Shown here: piece after piece, positions 4,759 through 5,566 of the stretch
Layout: every line of letters begins with the position of its first letter
How positions within the stretch are numbered: position 1 is the stretch's first letter
From: CAJXUU01 sp963975265
GTDB taxonomy: Bacteria; Bacteroidota; Bacteroidia; Chitinophagales; Saprospiraceae
Length of the DNA stretch: 5,566 bases
NCBI GenBank assembly: GCA_963975265.1
Contig: CAXBGT010000273.1
Location: 1 to 5,566, forward strand
Direction: 5' to 3'
Program-made: the position numbers and the translations under genes
The notes under the pieces: model-generated
Told to the model about the DNA's origin: nothing
Seen by the model: only the letters and a program-made list of their open reading frames with translations
The model's database searches: none

Positions 4759-5566
4759 TTACAATTCACCAGCATAATATAGAATCATGCTACTTATTTC
4801 TTTATCTACTTCTAACTCAGGAGCCAATGTGTAAATTATAGTATGTAAAGAATAATCTTCAAGCAAAGCTTCTTTGAGATATTCTAATCCATCTTTTTTA
4901 TTTTTCGAGAAGAAGTTTGCCATGGCTCTACAATAAAGAAGGTCAGCACCGAATGTATATTCTTCCGCTTCGTCTAATATTTGCAATGCTTCCTCGTGAA
5001 GTCCTAATTTCATCAAAAATGAAGCAAACTCCATCCAGAAGTGTGTCTGTTCTGGACCATCGCTTACAGCAAGATGAAAATTGACAGTTGCTTTATTATA
5101 ATCTTCTACTGCAACATAGGCTCTTGCTACTCCAAGGTAGTATTCTCCTACGCCATCTTCTATTTCAATAGCTTTGTGATAAGCATTTATAGCGCTATAC
5201 CACTTTTCTTCTTTACTAAAGCATTCGCCTAAGAAGAAGTAAACTTCATCATTATAAGGATCTTGTTTGATCGCTTTGTAAAGATTGCTTTTACAAGCTT
5301 TTGTTTTGTTCAAATACATTTGACATTCAGCTATATTTATTAGAAGTTCATTATCCTCTCCAAATATTGCTATAGCCTCTTGGTAGATATTCAATGCTCG
5401 GTCAAAATCTTTAATTTGACAACATAAATCCGCACAATCTATATATCCTTCTTCAAAATCAGGATCTATTATGTATGAATATTCTATTGCATCAATCGCT
5501 TTTTCGTATTCTCCAGAAAAAGAAAATGATTGTCCAAGATTATACCATGCAAGGCTATTGTAAGGA
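4759..5566 (-). CDS. TPR-repeat protein, N-terminal part beyond the window
   Basis: The C-terminal 268 residues of a tetratricopeptide-repeat protein; the frame is open through the right edge, so the start lies outside the window. About seven TPR units follow each other, each some 34 residues: the first reads LAWYNLGQSFSFSGEYEKAI, with the Trp, Leu-Gly, Tyr and Ala positions of the consensus, later ones include VYFFLGECFSKEEKWYSAI and YYLGVARAYVAVEDYNKAT. The last repeats are followed by a short helical tail ending in YYAGEL. TPR arrays form a superhelical protein-binding surface, so a scaffold or adaptor role is likely, but the partner is not visible. No signal peptide or membrane segment is seen in this part. 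Similar long TPR proteins with an AWYNLG repeat are common in Bacteroidota. The transcript ends at two hairpins about 30-100 bases downstream. Confidence 0.92.
   Translation of the reverse strand, partial: PYNSLAWYNLGQSFSFSGEYEKAIDAIEYSYIIDPDFEEGYIDCADLCCQIKDFDRALNIYQEAIAIFGEDNELLINIAECQMYLNKTKACKSNLYKAIKQDPYNDEVYFFLGECFSKEEKWYSAINAYHKAIEIEDGVGEYYLGVARAYVAVEDYNKATVNFHLAVSDGPEQTHFWMEFASFLMKLGLHEEALQILDEAEEYTFGADLLYCRAMANFFSKNKKDGLEYLKEALLEDYSLHTIIYTLAPELEVDKEISSMILYYAGEL

Noticed and set aside
5392..5394. TTG as the start codon of the TPR protein
   Set aside because: The same frame continues upstream to the window edge with no stop and with two further clear TPR units, so this TTG is an internal Leu codon.

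Overview
The window looks like ordinary chromosomal DNA of a Bacteroidota bacterium. Four things point there. The bases are AT-rich. Two lipoproteins have short signal peptides that end in a Ser-Cys lipobox. None of the starts examined has a clear Shine-Dalgarno sequence. The three intergenic gene starts that are visible each have an exact TAnnTTTG motif upstream, the -7 box typical of this phylum. The first gene also belongs to a lipoprotein family (DUF4837) that I know only from Bacteroidota. I cannot place it more finely.

Layout: positions 1-219 hold the left edge, with two small hairpins and a promoter candidate but no gene I can assign. A DUF4837-type lipoprotein runs rightwards (220-1317). 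It converges with a leftward block, yicC-gmk-apaG (3230 back to 1348), and the two 3' ends share a compact hairpin region at 1336-1359. In the block, yicC and gmk abut with no spacer, and 11 bases separate gmk from apaG. One promoter upstream of yicC probably drives all three. A 691-base gap (3231-3921) has no convincing gene but holds several inverted repeats, including a two-stem structure at 3436-3526 and two hairpins plus a T-run at 3764-3817. A small lipoprotein runs rightwards (3922-4344). A second gap (4345-4758) holds an 18-base tandem repeat and, at its right end, two hairpins on the minus strand, the second a good intrinsic terminator. These end a TPR-repeat protein that runs leftwards from beyond the right edge.

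How the genes relate: YicC (an endoribonuclease family) and guanylate kinase (GMP to GDP) are RNA and nucleotide housekeeping genes often found together. ApaG is a small beta-sandwich protein of uncertain role. The two lipoproteins are probably envelope proteins, and the TPR protein is probably a scaffold or adaptor. I see no mobile element, CRISPR array, tRNA, rRNA or defence system, and nothing that amounts to a new biological system. The items most worth a second look are the structured intergenic segments and the repeat at 4472-4509.
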